Shown here in pieces: positions 7,012-16,332 of a DNA stretch of 64,000 bases. Numbering within the stretch: position 1 is the stretch's first letter; the number at the start of each line of letters is the position of its first letter. Source of the DNA: Thermoproteota archaeon (GTDB lineage Archaea > Korarchaeota > Korarchaeia > Korarchaeales > Korarchaeaceae); the NCBI GenBank assembly GCA_026986575.1, contig JALSOH010000004.1, positions 434,001-498,000 of the forward strand, in the 5' to 3' direction. The position numbers were made by a program, and so were the translations under genes. The notes below the pieces were generated by a model. It saw only the letters and a program-made list of their open reading frames with translations, was not told the origin of the DNA and did not search any database.

Positions 7012-8425
7012 GGTACTCACCGAACGTGTGCACCAGTATCGGTCTCCTGAATGGGGACAGTAGGCCAGTAATGTAGAAGTCTCCGGTCCCTAGGACCCCG
7101 ATGTCTATGCTGCCCAGGCTGACGACTTTCCCTATGTCCTCGAGGTCGCTGGACGACTGCAGCGAGCTGAACACCACGCTATTTATGTTCGCCCTGATGT
7201 TCATGTCTAGGTCGGATACCCACCTCTGGCTCACGAGTATCAGCCCGATCCCCCACTTCCTGCCCCTCCTTGCCACATCTGAGAGGGCCTCCGTGGGCGG
7301 CTGTCCCCTAGCGTAAACTTGGGCCTCGTCGACCACTATAGCGACATCCAATCTTTCACCGCTCCGTTCTGCCCTCTCCATGAGCCCGGAAACCACGCCC
7401 CTCATTATACCGTATCTGATGGGCAGGGTCTCCGAGCTTATGTCTAGGACCGTGAGGTCTCTGTTGAGTATCAGATCCACCAGATCATCTATACCGTACC
7501 TCCTCCCATTGAACGATCCCAAGCTGATGCCTGACTTAACTAGTCTGAACAGGGACTTGGCAACAGTGTGCTCCCTCCTCTTGAGGTACCCCATGACGAG
7601 CCTCAAGATCGCTATGAAGGACTCATCGTCCCACCCGATCCCCATAGGGCTCTTATCCCTCAACTCAAGGATGGTCGACATGTCGAACTGCCCGTTCCCG
7701 AAGCCAAGGGACTCCATGAATTCCCTAGCTTTTCCGACGTCTCCCTCGCTGTAAAGGTAAGCGTAGAGGGCTACTTCAACGTCATCTAGGTACTCCTTCC
7801 CCAGCACCTTGTTAGCCATCACCTCCGCTAGGGAGAGCATATCTGGGAACACGTCAGTGTCGGGTACGGTCTCCTCTTTGAAGAAAGGTGCGTAGTCTGC
7901 GCCGGTGTGGTCGAATATCACGACTTTCCTACCCACCTTCACGAGCTCCCTTACCAAGATCCTCACCAGATGCGACTTGCCTGATCCTGTGGAGCCGACC
8001 ACGGCTATGTGGTAATCTACGGCCCTAGGATCGAGCGGGAGGGGCCATCCGGAGGAGGGATGCTCTCCAATGAATATCGGATCTTCAATGAACCTGAGAT
8101 TCTCCAGATCCCCTTTCTCCACTTTGTAGACGGGAGTGCCCGTTGGAGTGGCCGTCAGGACCCTCGGATCGAATCTGCCACTCACGAGGGACCCGTACAG
8201 CTCTACACTAGCGTTCAGGTACTCGTAAGCCCGGACAGCTTCTACATTCGTGGGAGTGAAGGGCGAATAGGGGGACATGGTGGGATTGGCGTAGGATACC
8301 CCTCTGACCACACCAAGGAGCTCGTCGCCCACCAACACCAGGTCGTTAATCAGGACCTCCTCCTCAAGCCTCACCGTGACCCACTTGGTGGAGGTCCTAC
8401 CGACAACGAATCCGACTTCCCTCAT
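7004..8425 (-). CDS. herA: HerA DNA translocase/helicase
   Basis: A hexameric FtsK/HerA-type ATPase that drives DNA end resection with NurA. The 473 residues begin with a HAS-barrel (MREVGFVVGR to about residue 130), then the RecA-like core with Walker A GSTGSGKSHL (about 148-157), Walker B VAIVVDEAQVYA, and the C-terminal sensor region ARRGRKWGIGLILVSQRW. The size is typical. The ATG at 8425 lies about 25 nt after a TTTTTATC box on the minus strand (8448-8457), so the message is probably leaderless. Confidence 0.92.
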   Translation of the reverse strand: MREVGFVVGRTSTKWVTVRLEEEVLINDLVLVGDELLGVVRGVSYANPTMSPYSPFTPTNVEAVRAYEYLNASVELYGSLVSGRFDPRVLTATPTGTPVYKVEKGDLENLRFIEDPIFIGEHPSSGWPLPLDPRAVDYHIAVVGSTGSGKSHLVRILVRELVKVGRKVVIFDHTGADYAPFFKEETVPDTDVFPDMLSLAEVMANKVLGKEYLDDVEVALYAYLYSEGDVGKAREFMESLGFGNGQFDMSTILELRDKSPMGIGWDDESFIAILRLVMGYLKRREHTVAKSLFRLVKSGISLGSFNGRRYGIDDLVDLILNRDLTVLDISSETLPIRYGIMRGVVSGLMERAERSGERLDVAIVVDEAQVYARGQPPTEALSDVARRGRKWGIGLILVSQRWVSDLDMNIRANINSVVFSSLQSSSDLEDIGKVVSLGSIDIGVLGTGDFYITGLLSPFRRPILVHTFGEYHE

Positions 8426-8494
8426 TTGAGGGAAGCCTAGGCCTAGCGCGATAAAAATCTATGGACACTCGCTTGGAGGAGCCCTATCCGACAC

Positions 8495-8502
8495 ATATTT
8501 AT
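8495..8502 (+). promoter_or_regulatory. TATA box of the prenyl synthase gene
   Basis: TATTTATG follows ACA and lies about 25-30 nt before the GTG at 8526, which fits a leaderless or very short-leader message. It faces away from the herA promoter 40 nt to the left. Confidence 0.4.
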
Positions 8503-8525
8503 GCAAGGGAGAGATACTGGGAGCG

Positions 8526-9593
8526 GTGTACTTAATGGACATTGAAAGGGAGCTTAAGGAGAACAGGAAGATCGTTGACTCCCTAATAGAGGGAAGGTTC
8601 CCCAAGAACATCGATGCGGACTACCTGACATGGCTGGCCGGTGAGGCCTCCTACTCCTACGATCCTGACGTCATCCAGAAGACCATATTCGAGCCTATGT
8701 GGGATCTCCTCTCTAGGGGTGGCAAGAGGTGGAGGCCTTGGCTCTTCCTTATACTGGCCAAGAACCTCAATGTAGACTTGGAGAGGTACCAGGAGCTAGC
8801 CATCATAGTGGAGCTCCTGCACAACGGCTCCCTGATCGCCGACGATATAGAGGATGGGGCCGAGGTCAGGAGAGGCGATAAAGCCATTCACGTCAAGTAT
8901 GGCCTCGATATAGCCGTGAACTTGTCCTCAGCCATGTACTTCATGCCCCTGCGCATTCTCATGGAGATGGATGTGGACGACTCGACCTTCAGGAGACTGA
9001 TCAACGCATACTTGGAGGACATGATAAGGATACACTTGGGCCAGGCGACTGACATAGGGTGGCATCGCGGGCTCAAGGACCCGGAGGAGATAACGGTTGG
9101 CCACTACCTCCAGATGTGCGCCAATAAAACCGGGGTACTCCCGAGGCTCGCGGCCAGGTTCGCGGCCATAGCAGCTGGTCTCAACGAGGAAGAGGAGAAG
9201 AAGCTGGGGAGATTCGCCGAGACCATAGGCGTGGCCTTCCAGATACAGGACGACATAATGAATGTGACCGGCGCCGAGAAGCTGGGTAAGGCCTTCGGTG
9301 AGGACATAACCGAGGGCAAGGTAACTCTCATGGTTATACATGCGCTCTCAAAGGCGAGCGATGAGGATAAGAGGAGGCTGAAGTACATCCTCTCACTACA
9401 CACTAGGGACAGAGAGCTCATAGAGGAGGCCATATCCATCCTCAAGAAATACGGGTCGATAGAGTACGCTAAGGAGTTCGCAAGGAAAATGATAAGGGAA
9501 TCGTGGTCCAGCGTGGAGAAGCTCCTCCCTGACAACGAGTACAAAGAGAAGTTAAGGGATCTCGCCAACTTCCTAGTTGAAAGAGAGTTTTGA
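8526..9593 (+). CDS. all-E polyprenyl diphosphate synthase (geranylgeranyl-type)
   Basis: Condenses isopentenyl diphosphate with allylic diphosphates to make the isoprenoid chains of archaeal ether lipids. The 355 residues carry the first aspartate-rich motif DDIEDG (Asp106, 107, 110), GGKRWRPWL upstream of it, and the second motif FQIQDDIMNVTG, with the usual LGKAFGEDITEGKVTL after it. The second motif ends DDIMN rather than DDxxD, which is common. Product length (C20 or C25) cannot be read safely. GTG at 8526 fits the TATA spacing; ATG at 8535 is an alternative. It complements the mevalonate kinase 20 kb away. Confidence 0.9.
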   Translation: MYLMDIERELKENRKIVDSLIEGRFPKNIDADYLTWLAGEASYSYDPDVIQKTIFEPMWDLLSRGGKRWRPWLFLILAKNLNVDLERYQELAIIVELLHNGSLIADDIEDGAEVRRGDKAIHVKYGLDIAVNLSSAMYFMPLRILMEMDVDDSTFRRLINAYLEDMIRIHLGQATDIGWHRGLKDPEEITVGHYLQMCANKTGVLPRLAARFAAIAAGLNEEEEKKLGRFAETIGVAFQIQDDIMNVTGAEKLGKAFGEDITEGKVTLMVIHALSKASDEDKRRLKYILSLHTRDRELIEEAISILKKYGSIEYAKEFARKMIRESWSSVEKLLPDNEYKEKLRDLANFLVEREF

Positions 9594-10868
9594 TCATTTT
9601 TGAATGAGGAGGCTCCTCCTCACCTCATGTTCCAGCTTCTTGGTCTTTATCATAGATGCTAACATCACCAGCACAGCAGATGCCCCGTAGAGGGCAGTCA
9701 ACCCAGCGTAGCTCGCCACGAAACCGCCCAAGAGAGCACCGATTGACCAACCAAGCGATCTCACGAAGTTTACCTGTCCGAGGTATTCCAGTGAGACCTT
9801 CAAGCCTCTCTTGGATATAGAGACCATGATGAAGGACCAAGTTGCCCCATCAAGCATCATGAACGCGATGAAGTACTCAAGTGGGGAGAAAATACCAAGC
9901 AAGACTGTTGGGACGCTGAAGAGCATGGCCGATCTTGCGAGCAGGGAGAGGTCCAAGTTCCTTATCTCGTCTCCCCTCCCAGCCCTCTTGTAGAGCATGC
10001 TGGAGACGAGGGAGCTCAGGGCTGACAGCAGGTAGATGCGGGAGTTGTTCAGGCCCAAAGCCTTCTGGACCCCAACAAGCTGCGGGTAAGCCAGTCCTAA
10101 GCCGATGAACGCCAAAAAGACCTTCAAACTGAAGGGAACTCCCACCTTGGGCAGGCTCAGCAGTATGTAGGCCGGCTTCTGGAAGAGGGTCCCCCTCGCC
10201 ACCCTAGAGATGAGGGCCATGGTCCATTCTAAGGCCTCCTCCTCCACGCGGTGAACTGCTTCAATGCCCTCCTCTATTATGGGGAGGAGGCCTATCTCCT
10301 CCTCGTAGGCCCTTCTCAATATGCTCAGGACGGGTATCCTCAGGGAGACCACGATGAGGGGCATCAGGAGGAGATCGATCAGGACGCTGAGTAGGGCCAG
10401 CCCCTCTATGTCCATCGAGTGAAGGATGAAAGCCCCTAGGAAGAGTCCGGCGAGCCAGGCCCATCCAGATACAGATTCATATGATGAGGAGGCCTCTGAT
10501 GGGTCCTTAAGCTGATCGTAGGCATAGAAGAGTCCCGAGAAGTATGAGATGGGGGAGAGGAAAGCAACCAAGAACGAGGCAAGGAGGGCAGCATAAACGT
10601 CTGGATAGCTGACTATCAGTCCGGGCACCACGAGAGAAAGATGTCCCAAGGCTATCCCAGGCACATGCCTGTCCTTTGGGGCTAAAGCCTTGGTCCACGC
10701 GAGGTTGCCGATCATAAGTCCCAAGTACATCAGGAAGAAGGAGAGTGAGAGGTGTTCAGGCCCTCCCCCGTACTCTAGGACTGCGAGCGGCGCTAGCTGG
10801 TAGAGTATGGAGGAGAGGAGCCTATGGGGGATAGAGGCCGTTTTCCACCTCTCCATTCTTCCTCTCAC
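9594..10868 (-). CDS. multispanning membrane protein, MFS-like
   Basis: A 424-residue hydrophobic protein with about twelve predicted membrane segments, in two halves separated by a charged loop (RRAYEEEIGLLPIIEEGIEAVHRVEEEALEW, about residues 185-215). The layout is that of a major facilitator superfamily transporter, but I see no specific substrate signature. Its start overlaps the end of the upstream channel-like gene by up to 47 nt in another frame, so the two are co-transcribed; a start a few codons downstream (Met5) is possible. Stops of this gene and the prenyl synthase abut at 9593/9594. Confidence 0.65.
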   Translation of the reverse strand: MRGRMERWKTASIPHRLLSSILYQLAPLAVLEYGGGPEHLSLSFFLMYLGLMIGNLAWTKALAPKDRHVPGIALGHLSLVVPGLIVSYPDVYAALLASFLVAFLSPISYFSGLFYAYDQLKDPSEASSSYESVSGWAWLAGLFLGAFILHSMDIEGLALLSVLIDLLLMPLIVVSLRIPVLSILRRAYEEEIGLLPIIEEGIEAVHRVEEEALEWTMALISRVARGTLFQKPAYILLSLPKVGVPFSLKVFLAFIGLGLAYPQLVGVQKALGLNNSRIYLLSALSSLVSSMLYKRAGRGDEIRNLDLSLLARSAMLFSVPTVLLGIFSPLEYFIAFMMLDGATWSFIMVSISKRGLKVSLEYLGQVNFVRSLGWSIGALLGGFVASYAGLTALYGASAVLVMLASMIKTKKLEHEVRRSLLIQK

Positions 10869-11535
10869 TTTCCTTTCCCAAGATCTCCCTTAATATTGAT
10901 TTGATGTATGGTCTCAGCTCGTCCTTGAGCACCAAGCCTAGGGCTATGCCCACCGCCACTCCTATGGAAATGGTGATAGCCGCTACAGCTATCACCACGG
11001 TCTGGACGAGCAAGCTGACATCTATCCCCATCGTAGAGAGGGCGGCTATTGTGAATACGGCGATGCTCGCGAACTTGAACAAGGACCCGAAGAACTCCTT
11101 TCCGGCTAAGGTGGAACCGAGTATGTGCTTCTTCACCATGCCTCCGACGATCATTCCGATGAACACTAGAAAGAGACCAGCTAGTATCTTGGGTGAGTGC
11201 TCCACTAGGGCCTTGGCCGAGTCGGCTAGGACGCCTGAGCCCAAGTTCTCGGCAGCGACTCCTATGAACAGGAGGTAGATGTACCACTTGACTAGCCCAG
11301 CGAGGAGACCGGAGGGACTTATGCCGTACAGTTCGTCCATGAGGCCCTTCCTACGTACCCATTTGTCCAGTCCAAGGAACTTCCTTAACAGTCCACTGAT
11401 GACTATGCCCACGAGTCTCCCTATCACGTATCCCACTAGCAAAATCACGGCAGCGGATAGCAGCTTGGGAGCGGTCACTTTGAACAGCATCCAGAGCTGC
11501 TCCAGCGCCACGACCACGTCCTGTAGGCCCTGCAT
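10822..11535 (-). CDS. conserved TM-helix (MscS-related) membrane protein
   Basis: A 237-residue protein with repeated 'conserved TM helix' units seen in small mechanosensitive-channel relatives: VGYVIGRLVGIVISGLLRKF near residue 40, a second copy with IGMIVGGMVKKHIL, and a third glycine/alanine-rich helix IAVAAITISIGVAVGIALGL resembling the pore helix. It lacks the beta-domain of full MscS. A TATA-like TTTATAAA on the minus strand (11566-11573) is 31-38 nt before the start. It leads a two-gene unit with the MFS-like protein. Confidence 0.7.
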   Translation of the reverse strand: MQGLQDVVVALEQLWMLFKVTAPKLLSAAVILLVGYVIGRLVGIVISGLLRKFLGLDKWVRRKGLMDELYGISPSGLLAGLVKWYIYLLFIGVAAENLGSGVLADSAKALVEHSPKILAGLFLVFIGMIVGGMVKKHILGSTLAGKEFFGSLFKFASIAVFTIAALSTMGIDVSLLVQTVVIAVAAITISIGVAVGIALGLVLKDELRPYIKSILREILGKESERKNGEVENGLYPP

Positions 11536-11600
11536 TCCTACCAGCCGGCAGTCGGCTCAAACCCGTTTATAAATGTTTCTGGTCAAAAATAGGAGGTTAT

Positions 11601-13040
11601 TCAGGCTGAAAACTTCTCCATGGGCTTGACGTCGTGAGGAGCTATCTCTCTAGCACCTACTGATGATAGGAGGGCTATCCTGGCCCTCTCCTTCATTTCC
11701 CCTATGTTGGCAGCGCCCACATAGCCGAAGGCTGCCTTCAAGCCCGCGACGAACTTATCTATGACCGTCGCGACATCTCCCCTGTACGGGACCAGACCCT
11801 CTATCCCCTCGGCTATGTCCTTGGACGGCTTGCTGTACCTGTCCAGAGCGAACCTCTTGGACCTGGCCGATGGGCTGCCCATCCCTCTGTAAACCTTGTA
11901 CATCTTTCCACCCACTATCAGGGGAGATCCTGGGGACTCCTTGGTTCCAGCCAAGGCAAAGCCGAGCATGACAGCATCTGCACCGGCTGCAAAGGCTTTA
12001 GCAGCTTCAGCGGGACCTCTAACCCCTCCATCAGCGATAACAGCCACATCAGAGCCGTATTTAGCTACCGCTTCGGAGGCCTTGGCCACGGCGAAGAGGG
12101 TTGGTGCGGCGACACCGGTTACCTCTCCCGTGGTGCATATGCTCCCGCTGGCTATGCCGACCCTCAGACCAACGACATCCAGCCTGGTGATGATCTCCTC
12201 AGCAGCCTCGTAGGTCCCGATGTTTCCCGCCACTAAGGGAACGTTGACCTCCTCAGTTATCCTCTTAGCAGCCCTCATCACGTTCTCATTATGGAAGTGT
12301 GCCACATCAGTGACCAGCAGATCCACATAAGGTTCAAGGGTCTTCGCCCTCTCCAAATCGAAGGGAGATATGGCCGCAGCTACTCTCAGCCTTCCCTCCT
12401 CATCTCTGGTGGCAAACGGATGTGACTCCCTATAAAAGACGTCCTTGGCAGTTATAAGACCGACTAGCCGACCAGAATCGTCGACCACAGGAAGCTTCTC
12501 TATTTTATAGCGGGACATGATCTTCCTAGCCTCTTGAGGAGTGATGTCCGGACTGACCGTGATCACATCTTTCGTCATCACCTCCTTAACCACCTGATTA
12601 CCGTCCTCAGCGAAGTAAACATCTCTCCTAGTTATTATGCCCACCAGCCTCCCCTCAGCCACGACAGGGAGGCCCGATATGTTCATCTCCTTCATTATCG
12701 CTCGAGCGGCTTCGACGGTATCATCGGGAGTAACAGTCACCACATCCCTTATTATGAAAGATTCCGCCCTCTTAACAGCTTTAGCCATGTTAACTTGCTC
12801 TTCCACTGTACAATTCCTGTGCAGTACACCCAAAGCGCCCATCCTAGCGACGGCTATGGCCATCTCTGCCTCCGTCACTGTATCCATCGGAGAGGATAGT
12901 ATGGGGACGTGAAGCCCGATTTCCCCCAGCCGAGTGGATAGATCCACCTCGGAAGGTTCTACTTGGGTCTTTCCGGGCAGGAGAATGACGTCTCCGAAGG
13001 TGAAGGCCATCTCTATGTTAGCGAACTTATCCCAAGGCAT
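11601..13040 (-). CDS. guaB: IMP dehydrogenase
   Basis: Oxidises IMP to XMP, the committed step to GMP. The 479 residues form a TIM barrel interrupted by two CBS domains (about 95-205), with the catalytic Cys302 in GSICTTGEVTG, FGDVILLPG and SSPMDTVTE at the N-terminus, and ADGGVRGPAEAAKAFAAGADAVMLG. The C-terminal flap has MGSPSARSKRF. The usual 'AHG' loop reads DVAHFHN here. The start ATG at 13040 lies about 25 nt after AAAGTTTATC on the minus strand, suggesting a leaderless transcript. Confidence 0.95.
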   Translation of the reverse strand: MPWDKFANIEMAFTFGDVILLPGKTQVEPSEVDLSTRLGEIGLHVPILSSPMDTVTEAEMAIAVARMGALGVLHRNCTVEEQVNMAKAVKRAESFIIRDVVTVTPDDTVEAARAIMKEMNISGLPVVAEGRLVGIITRRDVYFAEDGNQVVKEVMTKDVITVSPDITPQEARKIMSRYKIEKLPVVDDSGRLVGLITAKDVFYRESHPFATRDEEGRLRVAAAISPFDLERAKTLEPYVDLLVTDVAHFHNENVMRAAKRITEEVNVPLVAGNIGTYEAAEEIITRLDVVGLRVGIASGSICTTGEVTGVAAPTLFAVAKASEAVAKYGSDVAVIADGGVRGPAEAAKAFAAGADAVMLGFALAGTKESPGSPLIVGGKMYKVYRGMGSPSARSKRFALDRYSKPSKDIAEGIEGLVPYRGDVATVIDKFVAGLKAAFGYVGAANIGEMKERARIALLSSVGAREIAPHDVKPMEKFSA

Positions 13041-13083
13041 ATCTAGAGTGGATAGATGGTTGGATAAACTTTTCGCCCCCGTG

Positions 13084-13488
13084 TCAGGGCTCGACAGTCC
13101 TGCTCTTGGGGACTAGGTTGCGGAGCACCTTCCCATTGTAGTACCCTGAGCCAGCGAAAACCGGGCCGAACTTTACCAAGTAAACGCCCCTCTCCGGCAG
13201 CTCTACTGCTATATCCTCTCCCCTCATCCATCTCCTGAACTCCTCCTCGGTGAGCTCCACCACATGCCTCGAAGCCCCCCTGCCGATTATGTAAGATCCC
13301 TCCACGCTAATTATGTAACCGTAAGGGGCCTTCTTGGCCAGATAGACCCCTCTTATCACATCTTTCACATAGAATTCGGCAGCCTCCTTGGTCAGGAGCC
13401 TTATCCTCTTCTTACCTGACCTGACTAGGGAGAAGCCAGAGAGATCGACACCGAACCACTCCCTGATCCAGGCGAGGAACTCGCTCAC
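13084..13488 (-). CDS. PUA-like RNA-binding partner of an m5C methyltransferase (COG3270-type)
   Basis: A 134-residue basic protein resembling the NOL1/NOP2/Fmu family ribosome-biogenesis proteins, which in bacteria form the C-terminal domain of RsmF-type enzymes. FLAWIREWFG and a beta-rich C-terminal half with YIISVEGSYIIGRGA and GVYLVKFGPVFAGSGYYNG suggest a PUA-like fold. The start is GTG at 13488, whose GTGA overlaps the stop of the methyltransferase by 4 nt; the longer open frame upstream is the methyltransferase gene read out of frame. The pair therefore looks like a split methyltransferase plus its RNA-binding domain. Confidence 0.75.
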   Translation of the reverse strand: MSEFLAWIREWFGVDLSGFSLVRSGKKRIRLLTKEAAEFYVKDVIRGVYLAKKAPYGYIISVEGSYIIGRGASRHVVELTEEEFRRWMRGEDIAVELPERGVYLVKFGPVFAGSGYYNGKVLRNLVPKSRTVEP

Positions 13489-14432
13489 ATAGGCTTCCTT
13501 AGTAGGGCCACGAAGAAGCCTATCGTGTCGTTGTCCTGCGGGTATATCCTCATGGTTTTCCTCAGCTCGCCTCCGAACTCCCAATCCATCCACCTCTCCA
13601 ATCCTGGCCTCCACCTGAGCCCCTCCAACTGGGGCTCCTCCAATACGGCACCTAGCTTCAGGAGGTTATAAACGACCCACTCGTTCTCCTTCGGTTCCAA
13701 CGTGCATGTGGAGTACACCATGACTCCTCCTTTCTTGAGGACGCGGTAGGCCGCCTTAGCAAGGGAGAGTTGGAGCTTGGCTATCTTGTTGACGGACTTG
13801 GGGCTCCACCTAGCCAGAGCACCCCAAGACCTCCTGACCTCTCCTAGAGAACTGCAGGGAGCATCTAACAGCACTTTATCAAATTTCTCCTCCCCGAAGA
13901 ATTGAGGAGCCCTCCTTCCGTCGGACAGAGTAACTATTACGTTGATGGATCCCATCCTCTGGATGTTGGCTATCAAGGCGTCTACCCGATCGGGAGTCAC
14001 ATCATTGGCCACCAAAACCCCCTCGTACCTCATCATCTCGGATAGCTGGGTGGTCTTGGATCCTGGGGAGGCAGCCAGATCCAATACCCTCTCACCTGGA
14101 CCGGGCGAGAGGACAACCGGGGGGATCATGGAAGCCGCTTCCTGAACGTAATATAGACCTAGCTGGTGCCATTCAGTATTTCCCAGTCTTTCCGGACCCT
14201 TCCTCACCCTGTAGCCGTACTCGTACCACGGTATTGGCTCCAACACCCACCCACTCTCCTCAAGCTTCGCCACCAGCCAGTCAGGATCTACTTTCATCGG
14301 ATTGAGCCTGATGCTTGGAATTGGCTTCCTTGCCATGAAGGACAGGAGTATGTCGTACTCCTCTCCAAGGAGTTTCCTGTACCTCCTCTCAAACTCCGGT
14401 TTTATCAGCCCCTCCGGGATGCCATCGCTCAT
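13485..14432 (-). CDS. NSUN/NOP2/RsmB-family RNA (cytosine-5) methyltransferase
   Basis: A SAM-dependent methyltransferase that makes m5C in tRNA or rRNA. The 315 residues carry the SAM site LDLAASPGSKTTQLSE (about 117-132) and both catalytic cysteines of the family, Cys193 in DAPCSS and Cys243 in YSTCTLEPKENE. An N-terminal region with IRLNPMKV is the usual RNA-binding part. Whether tRNA or rRNA is modified cannot be decided. The ATG at 14432 and the divergent gltX appear to share an AT-rich promoter at 14448-14462. Confidence 0.9.
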   Translation of the reverse strand: MSDGIPEGLIKPEFERRYRKLLGEEYDILLSFMARKPIPSIRLNPMKVDPDWLVAKLEESGWVLEPIPWYEYGYRVRKGPERLGNTEWHQLGLYYVQEAASMIPPVVLSPGPGERVLDLAASPGSKTTQLSEMMRYEGVLVANDVTPDRVDALIANIQRMGSINVIVTLSDGRRAPQFFGEEKFDKVLLDAPCSSLGEVRRSWGALARWSPKSVNKIAKLQLSLAKAAYRVLKKGGVMVYSTCTLEPKENEWVVYNLLKLGAVLEEPQLEGLRWRPGLERWMDWEFGGELRKTMRIYPQDNDTIGFFVALLRKPM

Positions 14433-14484
14433 CTCGCCAGATGAGACCCCTAGCTTTATCTAGGTTTTGGATAGATGGAGCCTG

Positions 14485-16206
14485 ATGGGTGTTAACTTGG
14501 AGGAGCTGAGGGACCTGATACTCAAGTTGGCTGCTGAAAACGCTCTCAAGTACGGTAAGGCCAATCCAAAGGCTGTCCTAGGTAAGCTCATGGCATCTCG
14601 ACCGGATCTTAGACCGAAAGCTAGGGAACTGGCTTCTCTGGTGGAGGAAGTGGTCTCTCAGGTCAATGAGATGCCTCCTGAAGCCCTGAAAGAGATAGCC
14701 ACTCCACCTAAGAGGGAGAGAAAGCCACAGGGGAGAGTATGGCCACCCCTAGAGGGGGCTGAGGAGGGTAACGTCGTGACGAGGGTGGCACCGGAACCCA
14801 ACGGTTATCCGACGCTGGGGCACGCTAAGGGGCTGTTAGTCCCCTTCATATACGCTAGGATATACAAGGGGAAGTTCCTGCTCAGATTCGAGGACACCAA
14901 CCCTAGGGTGGAGAGGCTGGAGTTCTACGATGCCATAAGGGAGGAGTTTTCCAGACTACTCGAGGCTGCTGAGAGGGAACTCGGGCTGTCACCGGGTAAA
15001 TGGGACGAGGAGATTATTGAGTCCTATCACATCCCTAAAATGTACGAGCTGGCGGAGAGGCTGATAAAGCAGGGAGACGCATATGTATGCACATGCCCAG
15101 CTGAGAAGGTCCGTCAGTGGAGGAGAGAGGGAAGGGAATGCGAGCACAGGGATCAGCCGGTGGAAGTCAACTTGGAGTTGTGGGAAAGAATGCTTGAGGG
15201 AGATTTCAAGGAGGGAGAGGCTCATCTCAGGCTCAAGACGGACATGAGGCATCCCAACATAACCATGAGGGATCCAGGCATCTGCAGGATAGTGGAGGCG
15301 CCTCACCCGATCCACGGGGACAGGTTCAGGGTGTACCCAGTGTACGACTTCTCGGTCAGCGTCATGGACTCTCTAACTGGGGTAACTCATGCGTTCCGTA
15401 GCAAGGAGTTCGAACCACATGTAGAGGTTCAGAGGACGATAATCAGGAAGCTGGGCCTGAGGGAATATCACATGGTGCAGTTCGGCAGGATAACAGTGGA
15501 AGGGATCCCCCTCTCCAAGAGGTACATAAGGCCTCTTGTGGAGAGCGGGATCTTGGAAGGGTGGGACGATCCTAGGATACCGACCCTTAGGGGGCTGTTC
15601 AGGAGGGGCATCCTCCCAGAGGCGATAGTGAGGTTCTTCCACGAGCTCGGACCAAGTAAGGTGGATGCCACGGTCAACATGGACATGCTAGCAGCCATTA
15701 ACAGGAAGTTACTCGACCCCAAAGTGCCCCGCTACATGTTCGTCCCGGATCCAGTCAGGGCAGTTATAGAGGGGATAGACACTCCTGTAGAGGCGAGGGT
15801 GCAGATCCATCCAGATTCAAAGGAGTACAGAACGATAGTCGTGGAGGAACCGATCGTCTACATATCAAAGAGCGATGTGGAGGGTTTGAAGGCTGGAGAT
15901 GAATTCAGGCTGAGGGGTCTAGCTACAGTGAGGGTGAGGAGCGTGAACCCCGACGAGGTATCCCTGATCCTCAGCCAAGAGCAGAAGATCAAGGGGGTCA
16001 AGATCATACAGTGGGCGCCGCTCAAGGGAGGTGTCCCAGCTAGGGTATTCATCCCTCTGTCCCCCTACTCTTACGAGATGCTGGGAGGTTATGGAGAACC
16101 CGCATTGGCCGAGATGAGGGAGGGCGATATGGCCCAGATGCTGAGGATGGGGTTCGTCAGACTGGATAAGCGGAAGCCCCTGACCTTCATCTTATCGCAC
16201 AGGTAA
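14485..16206 (+). CDS. gltX: glutamyl-tRNA synthetase (archaeal type)
   Basis: Charges tRNA-Glu, and in organisms without GlnRS also tRNA-Gln. The 573 residues have the class I signature in the form PEPNGYPTLGHAKG (about 103-116), FLLRFEDTNPRVE after it, the KMSKS equivalent PLSKRYI near residue 343, and a beta-barrel anticodon domain typical of the archaeal/eukaryotic GlnRS-like branch. The N-terminal 90 residues are a helical domain (ENALKYGKANPKAVLGKLM) common in archaeal enzymes. ATG 14485 is preferred to TTG 14467 because GGAG sits 5 nt before it. Confidence 0.95.
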   Translation: MGVNLEELRDLILKLAAENALKYGKANPKAVLGKLMASRPDLRPKARELASLVEEVVSQVNEMPPEALKEIATPPKRERKPQGRVWPPLEGAEEGNVVTRVAPEPNGYPTLGHAKGLLVPFIYARIYKGKFLLRFEDTNPRVERLEFYDAIREEFSRLLEAAERELGLSPGKWDEEIIESYHIPKMYELAERLIKQGDAYVCTCPAEKVRQWRREGRECEHRDQPVEVNLELWERMLEGDFKEGEAHLRLKTDMRHPNITMRDPGICRIVEAPHPIHGDRFRVYPVYDFSVSVMDSLTGVTHAFRSKEFEPHVEVQRTIIRKLGLREYHMVQFGRITVEGIPLSKRYIRPLVESGILEGWDDPRIPTLRGLFRRGILPEAIVRFFHELGPSKVDATVNMDMLAAINRKLLDPKVPRYMFVPDPVRAVIEGIDTPVEARVQIHPDSKEYRTIVVEEPIVYISKSDVEGLKAGDEFRLRGLATVRVRSVNPDEVSLILSQEQKIKGVKIIQWAPLKGGVPARVFIPLSPYSYEMLGGYGEPALAEMREGDMAQMLRMGFVRLDKRKPLTFILSHR

Positions 16207-16332
16207 TTATCCTCATCATTTTTCCCAAGCGGAGGTATTAGGGGCTCGATACCTCCTTCATACAGCACTATTAATTGACGAGAGTTCCATTTAAAAGGGG
16301 GCAAGCTTGACTATGCGTGAAGGGATGAATGG

